Below are positions 8,722 to 16,233 of a stretch of DNA of 64,000 nucleotides, in pieces (position 1 is the stretch's first letter; every line of letters begins with the position of its first letter). The position numbers and the translations under genes were made by a program. The notes beneath the pieces are model-generated. The model was given only the letters and a program-made list of their open reading frames with translations. It was not told the DNA's origin and did not search any database. Location of the stretch: positions 30,861-94,860 of the forward strand of contig CAKUJT010000003.1 of NCBI GenBank assembly GCA_934661765.1. The letters run 5' to 3'. This DNA comes from an uncultured Senegalimassilia sp. (GTDB lineage Bacteria; Actinomycetota; Coriobacteriia; Coriobacteriales; Eggerthellaceae).

Positions 8722-9083
8722 TACTTTTCCAGCACCTCCCGCAAGGCTTCTACTGCCTTCGCGTATGCTTCGTCTAGTTCGGGGAGCAGCTTTGTCGCGG
8801 CGGCTTCGTCGCCGTCTCTCAGGGCGTCGTTCATGCTTTTCGCCAGCCGGTGCACGTTGGTGAGCGAGAGGTTGCCGGCTACGCCCTTGAGGGCGTGGGC
8901 CTCCACTTCTGCGGTTGCCAGATCGCCTGCGGCGAACGCCTTACGGACGTTGGGCATGTGAGGGTCGTCGAGGAACAGCTCGGCCAGTTTCAGGTAGAGC
9001 GATTCGTTGCCTTCGAAGCGGTCGATGATGTCCTCGTAATCTATGTCGGCGTTTTGCAACGTGGCAATGTCTTTTTCGTCCAT
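8721..9083 (-). CDS. HPt domain phosphotransfer protein
   Basis: This 120-residue, all-helical, acidic protein carries the histidine-phosphotransfer motif AHALKGVAGNLS, with the phospho-accepting His at about residue 64. HPt modules relay phosphate between hybrid histidine kinases and response regulators. No kinase or regulator is adjacent, so its partners are elsewhere. The ATG at 9083 is chosen because AGGGAGG lies four bases upstream; an upstream in-frame ATG at 9137 lacks this. Its promoter must overlap that of the divergent gene at 9136. Confidence 0.85.
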   Translation of the reverse strand: MDEKDIATLQNADIDYEDIIDRFEGNESLYLKLAELFLDDPHMPNVRKAFAAGDLATAEVEAHALKGVAGNLSLTNVHRLAKSMNDALRDGDEAAATKLLPELDEAYAKAVEALREVLEK

Positions 9084-9122
9084 TGTGCCTCCCTGGGTTT
9101 CGGACGTGTTCGTCGTTGGAAG

Positions 9123-9128
9123 TATAAT
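9123..9128 (+). promoter_or_regulatory. -10 box placed for a leaderless transcript
   Basis: A perfect TATAAT lies only 7 bases before the ATG at 9136, so transcription would start at or next to the start codon. No ribosome-binding site is visible. No clear -35 box is seen at standard spacing. Confidence 0.5.
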
Positions 9129-9135
9129 CCGGGCC

Positions 9136-11658
9136 ATGACGAATCGTAATCAACAGTATCATGACCCTTTCGAGCCGGGCGTCTCCTCGCCCGAGTTCGA
9201 ACAGTACGCCCGCGAGAGCTACGCCTCCCACGGCGGGCGCGGCGCAGCGCGCCCTAGCACCCCCGGCTCGGCATGCCCCGGCGCTCCCGGTGGCGTCGGC
9301 CCAGCAGGCGCTCCTGGCGCCCACGCGGGCTACGGTGGGCAGCCCGTGCAGCCTGGCAACACTCCCTATAGCCGCTGGTCGCGTGGCGGGTCGGGAACCT
9401 CGCGCATGCCGGGCGGCTCGGCGGCCGCCGGCGCCCATGCCGGCAACTCGGCGCAGCCTGCGTATGCGCGCCACGGCCGTCACGGCGCCGTGCGCCCGCA
9501 GCAGGGCTGGGCTTCGCCTTCCGAAACCTGCGACATGGGTTTTGCCGGCTCCGCTGGCGCCTACGTCAGCCCGCTCAAGCGCTTTGCCGGCATCGTTATC
9601 TGTGTGCTGATCGCCGTGCTCATTGAGGTGTTCGGGTTCAACCTGGCCTTCTTCACGTCCATGACCTACCCGCAGGTGGGAACGTACCTGGTCAACGGCG
9701 TGTCGGCAGGTACCGAAGGCGCGCTGACGCTTGATGCGTCCGCGAACTACTTCGAGATTACGGGCCTTGACGACACCGTCCGCAGCATCCACTTCACTCC
9801 TCAGCTCAACGACCCCGCTGCCGCCGCGAAGGCCACCGACAGCAAGCTGCAGGTGGTCATGTATCTGCAGGACGAAGGCAACGCGAACTACTATCAGCTG
9901 CCGGCGGTCTCGGTCGACCCTAAGGACGCCGCCAGCACCTATATCAGCCTGGACCCGGCGGGCGACTGCCATTCCATCTACGTCTCGATCACGAACCTTG
10001 CCGACGTGGGCTCGGTGACCGTGACGGGAATCGGCCTGAACCAGCAGGTGCCGCTCGATATCGACCCGCTGCGCTTCGCCTTCATCCTGGCGGTGCTGCT
10101 GGCGCTATACGCCGTCCGACCGCAATCGGTTCTGTTTAGCCGCGTGTTCGACGGGCGCATCACGCGCCAGGGCTGGATGGTCATCGCGTTGGTGGCCGTG
10201 CAGTGCGTCGTCATCTTCATCCTGGTCATGTCCAACACGCACTTCATGTCCATCACGCACACCGCCAGCACGGAAAACCAGTTCCAGTACCAGAAGCTCG
10301 CGCAGGCGCTGCTTCAGGGGCATTTCTACTTGGACGACGTGCCCTCCGCCGCGTTGCAGGCCATGGACAACCCCTACGACACCGCGGCGCGCGATTCCGC
10401 TGGCATTCCGTACTTGTGGGACCACGCGTACTACCAGGGGAAATACTACGTGTACTTCGGCGTGCTGCCGTGTCTGGTGTTCTACGTCCCGTGGCTTTTG
10501 CTCACGGGGACCGGGTTCCCCACGTGGCTTGGCGTCGCCATCTGCGACTGCGCGTATGTGGCGGGCATCGCGTACCTGCTCACGCGCATCTCGCGCCGGT
10601 GGTTCCCTCGCACGTCGATCGGCGTGCTGCTCGTGCTTGACATCATGATGTTCGTTGCCGGCGGCGGGCTGATCTTGGCGCGCACCCCCAGCATGTACTT
10701 CCTGCCCGAAGCCATGGGCTTGGCGCTAATCAGCTGGGGCCTTGGGCTGTGGGTGTCGGGCACCACGGGCGGTTTCATAGATCGCCGGCGCGTGGTGGCC
10801 GGTGCGGCGCTTATCGCGTTGACGCTTGCCGCGCGCCCGCAGATGGTGCTGGCAGCCGTGTTCGGGCTGGTGCTGTTCTGGCCGTTTTTGCGCGACGCCC
10901 GCGGCAACGCTCAGGCGCGACGGGCCTGCCTGAGCGCCTTCCGCGCTGCGCTCACGCCGTTTCTGGTGGTTGCCGCGGCGGTCATGGTGTACAACCTCGC
11001 GCGCTTCGGCAGTCCGCTCGACTTCGGCGCGAACTACAACCTGACCACCAACGACATGACGCATCGCGGGTTCCACGCCGACCGCATCCCGTTCGGCCTG
11101 TACGCGTACCTGTTCCAGCCCCCGGCGCTGGGCAGCCAGTTCCCGTTCATGCACCAGACCTACATGGACCCGGCGTACCAGGGTGTCACCATCTACGAGC
11201 CCATGTTCGGCGGCTACTTCTTCCTGTATCCAATGACGCTTGTGCTGCTGGCGCTTCCGCGCGTCCGCCACGGCCTGAAGGCGAAGGGCCTTATGCCGCT
11301 ATGGATTTGCGCGGTGTGCGTGGCGGTGGTACTGTGCATCTTCGATCTGCAGGGCGCCGGCATCCTTATGCGCTACATTTGCGACTTCGGGCTGTACTTC
11401 GCCCTTGCGGCGGCGCTGTCGTTTCTGGAGCTGTTGCAGGTGCGTTCGAGCGAGCCGCTGTCGAAGGGCTGGACCACGCAGCTGGGCGCCCATGCGCAGG
11501 TGCCCGTGCAGCAGGCGGGCGCGCACGCGATGGCGTCGGCCGCCGTGGCGGGGCAGACGGTGTCGGTGTATCGCATCGCGCTGTATTTCATGTTCGGCTC
11601 GCTCGTGCTGATGATTGGCGCGAACGTCCTGCTATGGAACGCGTTCGGGATGTACTAG
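9136..11658 (+). CDS. Large multi-pass membrane protein, possible GT-C glycosyltransferase
   Basis: This 840-residue protein has a low-complexity Gly/Ala/Pro-rich N-terminus (about residues 1-150), a first membrane helix (IVICVLIAVLIEVFGFNLAFF) and an external domain of ~130 residues. About ten further membrane segments follow. A loop with WDHAYYQGKYYVYFG before a long helix resembles the substrate loops of polyprenyl-phosphate-dependent GT-C enzymes, but no catalytic motif proves this. Nearby LCP and dlt genes would suit an envelope-glycan role. The ATG at 9136 is chosen over longer readings because it follows a -10 box directly. Confidence 0.6.
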   Translation: MTNRNQQYHDPFEPGVSSPEFEQYARESYASHGGRGAARPSTPGSACPGAPGGVGPAGAPGAHAGYGGQPVQPGNTPYSRWSRGGSGTSRMPGGSAAAGAHAGNSAQPAYARHGRHGAVRPQQGWASPSETCDMGFAGSAGAYVSPLKRFAGIVICVLIAVLIEVFGFNLAFFTSMTYPQVGTYLVNGVSAGTEGALTLDASANYFEITGLDDTVRSIHFTPQLNDPAAAAKATDSKLQVVMYLQDEGNANYYQLPAVSVDPKDAASTYISLDPAGDCHSIYVSITNLADVGSVTVTGIGLNQQVPLDIDPLRFAFILAVLLALYAVRPQSVLFSRVFDGRITRQGWMVIALVAVQCVVIFILVMSNTHFMSITHTASTENQFQYQKLAQALLQGHFYLDDVPSAALQAMDNPYDTAARDSAGIPYLWDHAYYQGKYYVYFGVLPCLVFYVPWLLLTGTGFPTWLGVAICDCAYVAGIAYLLTRISRRWFPRTSIGVLLVLDIMMFVAGGGLILARTPSMYFLPEAMGLALISWGLGLWVSGTTGGFIDRRRVVAGAALIALTLAARPQMVLAAVFGLVLFWPFLRDARGNAQARRACLSAFRAALTPFLVVAAAVMVYNLARFGSPLDFGANYNLTTNDMTHRGFHADRIPFGLYAYLFQPPALGSQFPFMHQTYMDPAYQGVTIYEPMFGGYFFLYPMTLVLLALPRVRHGLKAKGLMPLWICAVCVAVVLCIFDLQGAGILMRYICDFGLYFALAAALSFLELLQVRSSEPLSKGWTTQLGAHAQVPVQQAGAHAMASAAVAGQTVSVYRIALYFMFGSLVLMIGANVLLWNAFGMY

Positions 11659-11736
11659 AACGCGCGGCGCCAACCTTTTCAGTTGATTTTCATTGTTAGC
11701 CGAACGCTTGCGGCGCAAACAACGTTTTCGCAGTTA

Positions 11737-11771
11737 GCCGGACGGGCGCCCGCGCGCCCGTCCGGCGTTTT
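11737..11771 (+). terminator. Rho-independent terminator
   Basis: A 13-bp GC-rich stem (11737-11749 with 11754-11766), a four-base loop and GTTTT follow the membrane-protein gene. Confidence 0.75.
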
Positions 11772-11811
11772 CCCGGGTCGATATGGCTTGGGCTGCGGCA
11801 AAACGGGGCGT

Positions 11812-13102
11812 CCGGCTGAGTTCGGGGCATGGCTCCGCCGGCCCGCCCGGGTCGGTTTTCGGACTCATCCGGACGGGCTGGAGGGCTTTCCTATTCGGTT
11901 TCCCGGGCCGGCGGGGCTACGGCGCGAGCGGCTCCTCGCCGCGCTCGCGGCGGTCCGCCTCTATCGCCTCGACCGTCATGTTCAGCTCCTCGTAGGGGAC
12001 CTTCTCGACGCCGAGCGCGTCGAGGAGCTCGCGCCCGTCGGCGCCCAGGGCGGCGAGCAGCATGTCGATGGCGCACATCCCGCCCAAAGACGGCCTCGGC
12101 TCGGAGTTGAGCTGCGACATCAGCGCGGCGCAGTCCCGCCCGCCGAGCCGGTCGAAGCTGATGCCGCGGCCCTTGGGCAGGATCTTGCGGACCTCGACGT
12201 GGTTGCGCTCGCAGCCGCCCTTCTGCTGGGACTGGCGGACGTCGCAGTAGTAGACCGAGCACCGCCCGGCCGCCGGGTCGAGCGCCGAGCGCTCGATGCC
12301 CCCGCTGTCGGCGAACTCCGTCCCGTTGTCGGTCAGGACGAGGGGGAACAGCCTCGCGAACGCCTTCGGCGCCGCCTTCTCGAGCGCGTCGAGCCGCGCC
12401 CGCACCGCCTCCGCCGTCTTGTCGGGCATCGGCAGCGCGAGCTGGAACCGGAACGCCCTCAGGTACAATGCGAGCAGGCACCGGCGGTCGGATTTGAGCC
12501 CTATCACGGTGTCCATCTCGCAGGCGCGGGCGCGCTCCTCCTCGGGAAGCCCCATGAAGGCGCCGACCTGCCCGGCCCTGGCCAGCGCTATCTGCTGGGG
12601 CGACAGCCCGCGGGCCACGTCGCACCTGATCAGCCCCATCGCGTACTCGAACCCGGCCTCGTCCCGGTCGACGCCGATCCTGGACTCGCGCAGCTCGGCG
12701 TCGGCGAGCGCCTGCGCCCTGGCCGCCGAGTACTCGCAGCGCCACCTCCTGCAGCAGCGGTAGCGCAGGTTCCTGCAGCCGTTGCAGCAGCGCGGCCACG
12801 ACAGCAGCTTGGGGCAGGCGTCGTCGGGGACGTCCCGCACCCTCTCGCCCTTGCCCGGGCCCTTGGCCACGGTGCGGTTGCGGGCCACCTCGTCGGCCAC
12901 CGTCGAGGGCGACCTGCCCAGCTCGCGGGCCATCCGCCTGCACGACCACCCCCTCTCCAGGCCGTTCTGTATCGCCGCCCGCTCGGCCCGGTCCAGCCTG
13001 CGGTACCGCTTCTGCCTCCTCTTCCTCTCCATGCCGCTTCCTTTCTCTCGGGAGGGCCCTGCGCCCTCGCCTCCGGAAAGGCACTTTCCCAGACTCAGCC
13101 GT
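11812..13102 (-). mobile_element. IS30-family insertion sequence (boundaries approximate)
   Basis: A single leftward transposase gene lies between related ends. CGGCTGAGT near 11813-11821 on the plus strand matches the inverted copy ACTCAGCCG at 13093-13101, with further partial similarity inward (GGG). The outer ends and target duplication cannot be fixed by eye because the right end forms part of a longer palindrome. The element lies just left of the tRNA-Asn promoter. Confidence 0.6.
11917..13032 (-). CDS. IS30-family DDE transposase
   Basis: This 371-residue protein starts with a basic segment and an IS30-type helix-turn-helix (ERGWSCRRMARELGRSPST). A Cys-rich insert follows (CCNGCRNLRYRCC). 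The catalytic domain shows EMDTVIG (first Asp), LTDNGTEF (second Asp) and QQKGGCERNHVEVRKILPKG (Glu), then RLGG. GGAAG lies four bases before the ATG at 13032. Motifs are intact, so it may be active. The Cys pairs may bind zinc and are an addition relative to the classic ~320-380 residue members. Confidence 0.88.
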   Translation of the reverse strand: MERKRRQKRYRRLDRAERAAIQNGLERGWSCRRMARELGRSPSTVADEVARNRTVAKGPGKGERVRDVPDDACPKLLSWPRCCNGCRNLRYRCCRRWRCEYSAARAQALADAELRESRIGVDRDEAGFEYAMGLIRCDVARGLSPQQIALARAGQVGAFMGLPEEERARACEMDTVIGLKSDRRCLLALYLRAFRFQLALPMPDKTAEAVRARLDALEKAAPKAFARLFPLVLTDNGTEFADSGGIERSALDPAAGRCSVYYCDVRQSQQKGGCERNHVEVRKILPKGRGISFDRLGGRDCAALMSQLNSEPRPSLGGMCAIDMLLAALGADGRELLDALGVEKVPYEELNMTVEAIEADRRERGEEPLAP

Positions 13103-13118
13103 ACATGTACGGCTGAGT
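13093..13118. repeat. 26-bp perfect palindrome at the IS right end
   Basis: ACTCAGCCGTACA is followed directly by its exact reverse complement with no spacer. The half inside the element matches the inferred IS end. The outer half may be the target site or part of an abutted second end. Confidence 0.85.
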
Positions 13119-13207
13119 TCGATAACGAAATCGAAGTGTTCGGATGAGGTTGCGAATCAAGCAGCCCCTCGAAATCGGCTGCTGAAAAAATTTTTGAAAA
13201 AAGGGGG

Positions 13208-13235
13208 TTGCGCCGAAAATTGAAATGTCTATAAT
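13208..13235 (+). promoter_or_regulatory. Promoter for tRNA-Asn
   Basis: TTGCGC (13208-13213) and a perfect TATAAT (13230-13235) are 16 bases apart. Transcription would start near 13242, about 33 bases before the mature tRNA. Confidence 0.65.
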
Positions 13236-13274
13236 ACTTTCTTGCGCCAAGGAAACGAAGCGCACCGAAGAAAT

Positions 13275-13349
13275 TCCTCGGTAGCTCAACGGCAGAGCAT
13301 CCGGCTGTTAACCGGAGGGTTGTAGGTTCGAATCCTACCCGGGGAGCCA
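13275..13349 (+). tRNA. tRNA-Asn (anticodon GTT), CCA encoded
   Basis: The 75-base gene folds as a normal cloverleaf. The acceptor TCCTCGG pairs with CCGGGGA, the D stem is GCTC/GAGC, and the anticodon loop CTGTTAA is flanked by TCCGG/CCGGA. The T arm contains GTTCGAATC, and the encoded end is GCCA. The last eight bases belong to the phage attachment core, so integration leaves the tRNA intact. The integrase stop codon on the other strand lies inside the T-arm region at 13335-13337. Confidence 0.96.
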
Positions 13350-14750
13350 TGAAGCTTCTGGAAGAACCCGTTCGATGTCAAGTCGGACGGGTTCTCCTTT
13401 TTCATTGTCGAAGTTAAGCGTCACGATGACGTTCTCGGTCGACACGGCGGCTTGATACACGAACGCATCCACAAGGCCCTCGTCGGTCAGGGTGGTGCCG
13501 CTCTTGAGGAACTTCACGAACAGCTCCTCGTCGATCTTGCCGGACCTCGCGCCCGCCAGGTCCTCCTCGGCTCGGGCCTTCTGGGCCTGCAGCTGGTCTA
13601 TGCGCTCCTGGATGTCGTCCATCAGGATGCCCTTCTCGATAGCCGCCATGATGTTTCTAAGGCCGTTCTCGGCCTCTCTGAGGGCCTTCTGGGCCTGCTT
13701 ACGCATGGTTTCCCCGTCCTGGTCCCCGCCAGCCGCCACGATGGACGCTACGCGCCTTGCGGTGGCATCGTCGGCCAGCATGTCCCTGAGCGATTCGGCT
13801 ATCGTCTTCTCAAGCCAGTCCCGGCGCACCGGCTTGATACCGCCGCACCGCTTGCATGCGTAGTACTCGTACTTGACGTTGTGACGGCCCCTACCGGACA
13901 CTCCGGACAAATCGCGCCCGCACTCCGAGCAGATGGCCCGACCCGTGAGGCGGAAGCGCCCCCATTCCTCTTCGCTGCGCACCTTGGTCCCCCTTATGTT
14001 CTGCACCTTCACGTAGTCCGACCTCTCTATGATCGCGGGAATGCCGCCTTCTATCCGCACGTCTCCGAAGATGTACACGCCTGTGTACCTCTCGTTGGTC
14101 AGCAGCTTGCGGATCATGTTGTAGCTGCACGGCCTTCCCTGGGCGCTCAGAACGCCGCGTTCGGCGAAGTCGTCGGCGATGCTCTTGTAGGGCTCGCGCA
14201 TGATCCTGCGGGCGAAGGCCTCGCGCACGAGCGCCGCCTGCTCCTCGTTGACCACGTAGCGGCTGGACTCTTCGTCTATGTCGTACCCGAAGATGTGCAC
14301 GCCGTTGGCCATGCATTTGAGCGCGTTGCCCTCCATGCCGCGCTTGGTGCGGACGGAGATCTTCTCCGACTCTACCGCGGCAAGGCCCTCGTATATCTTT
14401 TCCACCAGGATTCGCTCCGGGCCGTCGGGCAGGGTCTCCGTGGCCGAGAACACCTCCACGCCGGCCTTGCGCAGCTGGCGCTTGTAGATGGGCGCGTCGT
14501 ACTCGTCGCGCGAGAAGCGGTCCATCATGTAGACCAGGACGATGCCGGACTCGCCCGCGTTGGCGATCATGCGCTGGAACTCGGGGCGCTCGTCGGTCTT
14601 GCCCGATATCGCATAGTCGCAATACTCCGCGACGATGCCGTAGCCCTCGCGTGCGCACCATTCGCGGCAAATGCGCAGCTGGTCCTCGATTGACGCCTCG
14701 CGCTGCTTCGAACACGAGAAGCGTGCGTATATGACGGCAGTTTTTGGCAT
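13335..14750 (-). CDS. int: Large serine recombinase (phage integrase)
   Basis: This 471-residue protein has an N-terminal resolvase domain opening AVIYARFSCSKQ, with the catalytic Ser at residue 12. Further signatures are IEDQLR, DYAISGKTDERPEF and YMMDRFSRDEYD. A recombinase domain and a zinc ribbon (CSEC..CKRC, about residues 279-306) and a coiled-coil region follow, as in large serine integrases. It catalyses attP x attB recombination. Its last codons are the antisense of the tRNA-Asn 3' end, and the stop lies inside the tRNA. After excision the frame would continue 29 residues further. GGGAGG lies upstream of the ATG. It is the last gene of the leftward lysogeny unit. Confidence 0.93.
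   Translation of the reverse strand: MPKTAVIYARFSCSKQREASIEDQLRICREWCAREGYGIVAEYCDYAISGKTDERPEFQRMIANAGESGIVLVYMMDRFSRDEYDAPIYKRQLRKAGVEVFSATETLPDGPERILVEKIYEGLAAVESEKISVRTKRGMEGNALKCMANGVHIFGYDIDEESSRYVVNEEQAALVREAFARRIMREPYKSIADDFAERGVLSAQGRPCSYNMIRKLLTNERYTGVYIFGDVRIEGGIPAIIERSDYVKVQNIRGTKVRSEEEWGRFRLTGRAICSECGRDLSGVSGRGRHNVKYEYYACKRCGGIKPVRRDWLEKTIAESLRDMLADDATARRVASIVAAGGDQDGETMRKQAQKALREAENGLRNIMAAIEKGILMDDIQERIDQLQAQKARAEEDLAGARSGKIDEELFVKFLKSGTTLTDEGLVDAFVYQAAVSTENVIVTLNFDNEKGEPVRLDIERVLPEASWLPG
13342..13356 (+). other. attL core
   Basis: GGGAGCCATGAAGCT is identical to 50454-50468. It spans the last eight bases of tRNA-Asn and seven bases beyond. It also encodes codons near the integrase C-terminus on the other strand. 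Confidence 0.85.
13363..13402 (+). terminator. Phage-supplied terminator for tRNA-Asn, inside int
   Basis: On the plus strand 13363-13376 pairs with 13382-13395 (14 bp including two G-T pairs, five-base loop), followed by CCTTTTT. It lies just after the tRNA and inside the antisense integrase coding region. Confidence 0.75.
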
Positions 14751-14857
14751 AATATGGAACGGCCTCCCTTCAGAGGTTCTTTGGACAAGCCCTACGGATA
14801 GCGTTGCAGCGCTGTGACCCCGTGGGGCTTCTTCTGTTTCTATGCGTTGATGCGGCT

Positions 14858-15385
14858 CTATGAGTTGATGCGGCGCACGTTCTCGTATGCGAGCTCCGAG
14901 AGCAGCGAGTAGAGGCCCTGGACGTCGAAGCCCTTCGGGAACTCAAGCGTCTTGGTCTCCGTCTGCACGCCTTGGACCTTGTAGTACGGGCTGGTGATGT
15001 ACGCGAACGACAGCTCGGCGTGGTCGAAGCCCATGCCGCCCGTCTCAAGGCGCACGTCGACGATGCTTTGGAGGTCGATGGACACGACAGCCGCCTTGGT
15101 GCCCGTCATGCCTTGATGGTCGATGAAGATGATCCTGCGGTCCGTGAACAGTATCTTGTCGCGCACGAGCGCGAAGCAGCGCGTGAACGACTCCCCGCGC
15201 ATGAGGTACATGCCGTAGTCCTTCTGGGCCGCGTCAGCGGACATTTCCGTGTAGCGGCCCATCATGCCAGACACGCCGCCGGATTTCGCGGCCTGGGTGT
15301 CGCGCTCCACGGCATCCTGCACCGCGCCCTGCGCCTGCGACACGGCGGCGCTCGCCATGTCCTTCATCATGTCCTTCAACGCCAT
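14858..15385 (-). CDS. Bacterial PH-domain protein in the lysogeny unit
   Basis: This 175-residue protein has an N-terminal Ala/Gln-rich helix and a bacterial pleckstrin-homology-like core (about residues 55-170: LMRGESFTRCFALVRDKILFTDRR, split strands, SIDLQSIVDVRLE). It resembles YokE-type bPH domains seen in Gram-positive prophages. No catalytic residues are visible. It lies between the repressor and integrase genes on the same strand, with GAAAGGAAAG before the ATG. It is therefore likely expressed in the lysogen. A role in membrane stress or superinfection exclusion is only a guess. Confidence 0.75.
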   Translation of the reverse strand: MALKDMMKDMASAAVSQAQGAVQDAVERDTQAAKSGGVSGMMGRYTEMSADAAQKDYGMYLMRGESFTRCFALVRDKILFTDRRIIFIDHQGMTGTKAAVVSIDLQSIVDVRLETGGMGFDHAELSFAYITSPYYKVQGVQTETKTLEFPKGFDVQGLYSLLSELAYENVRRINS

Positions 15386-15398
15386 GATCTTTCCTTTC

Positions 15399-15707
15399 TC
15401 AGAGGTTTTCTTTTAGTGACCTAGCAACGTCAAGCAAGACAGCTCGGGCCGGAGCTTGCAACTCTTGGAAAATCGCATCCAACTCAGCCTGCTGCTGCGT
15501 TATCTCTGGGACTGCAACGTCAGTCATGAGGATGTAATCAACGGTCGAATCAAACGCTTCAGCCGCACGAATCAGTTGTTCGCCGTTCATAACGACGCGA
15601 CCTTGTTCCCAATTCCTATACGTTCCTAATGACACGCCAAACAGTTTTGAGGCGTCTTGCTGGCTGTATCCAGCGGCCTTCCGGACTTCTTTCAATCGGG
15701 TCTGCAA
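15399..15707 (-). CDS. XRE-family repressor (CI-like)
   Basis: This 102-residue protein has an N-terminal helix-turn-helix (GYSQQDASKLFGVSLGTYRNWEQG) and a short acidic C-terminal helical tail. It lacks a LexA-type protease domain, so induction would not be by classic RecA-stimulated self-cleavage. The start is TTG at 15707, preceded by GGAGGG. It faces the Cro-like gene across a region with repeated operator sites, as in lambda-like switches. Confidence 0.85.
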   Translation of the reverse strand: MQTRLKEVRKAAGYSQQDASKLFGVSLGTYRNWEQGRVVMNGEQLIRAAEAFDSTVDYILMTDVAVPEITQQQAELDAIFQELQAPARAVLLDVARSLKENL

Positions 15708-15757
15708 ATCTCACGCCCTCCTTAGAATCGGTAAGCGTTTACGGCTCCCAAGGCAGA

Positions 15758-15853
15758 TAGTACCAATTTAAAGCGTAATTGTACAGAAAAAGTTGTTGAC
15801 AGGTACTAGCCACATGCATACTATGTGGGTCGTGGGTACTAACCAAATGCATA
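15758..15853. promoter_or_regulatory. Divergent lysis-lysogeny promoter and operators
   Basis: Two 19-bp direct repeats (15802-15820 and 15835-15853) share GGTACTA-R-CCA-M-ATGCATA. The first fills the space between TTGACA (15796-15801) and TACTAT (15819-15824) of a rightward promoter with 17-base spacing. A third GGTACTA occurs inverted at 15758-15764, near a possible leftward promoter (TGTACA, 17 bases, TACTAT on the minus strand). Confidence 0.75.
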
Positions 15854-15873
15854 GTTGATAGGAGGAGGTACCA

Positions 15874-16092
15874 ATGAAGAACCTAGCATCTGAACGTACT
15901 CGTCTCGGACTAAAGCAAGCGGAAGCAGCGTCAATGCTCGCCGTTTCCCCTAAGACACTTGCCAAGTACGAGAACGAACCGGCAAGCATGCCCGGAGATT
16001 TCATCATCCGAGCCTGTCGTTTTTATTCGTGCAATGCGAGCTATCTGCTCGATATGAGCGATGAGCGATCTCTAAGTGGAGCAGTGGCCTAA
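15874..16092 (+). CDS. XRE-family Cro-like regulator
   Basis: This 72-residue protein is almost wholly a helix-turn-helix domain (LGLKQAEAASMLAVSPKTLAKYE). It is the first gene of the rightward early transcript and is preceded by GGAGGAGG. Divergent orientation from the repressor and shared operators indicate the lytic antagonist, although a second lysogeny factor cannot be excluded. Confidence 0.8.
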   Translation: MKNLASERTRLGLKQAEAASMLAVSPKTLAKYENEPASMPGDFIIRACRFYSCNASYLLDMSDERSLSGAVA

Positions 16093-16233
16093 ATGGCCGA
16101 GCGGCAAACACCCACTGAGCAGCAGGGTGAAAAGCCCAAAACGATGCGCGAGCTGGCACTCGATCACATGTGCGACGTGCTGCTCAAGGCGTTTCGAGAG
16201 AGCGAGCAGAAAGGCGAGAAGCAGGCGCAATGA
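16093..16233 (+). CDS. Small hypothetical phage protein
   Basis: This 46-residue charged helical ORF starts directly after the Cro-like stop (TAAATG). Its stop overlaps the next start (ATGA). No family is recognised; tight coupling on both sides supports it as real. Confidence 0.55.
   Translation: MAERQTPTEQQGEKPKTMRELALDHMCDVLLKAFRESEQKGEKQAQ

Noticed and set aside
8542..8961. Rightward open frame over the HPt gene
   Set aside because: Antisense to the HPt gene, which has a clear motif and ribosome-binding site.
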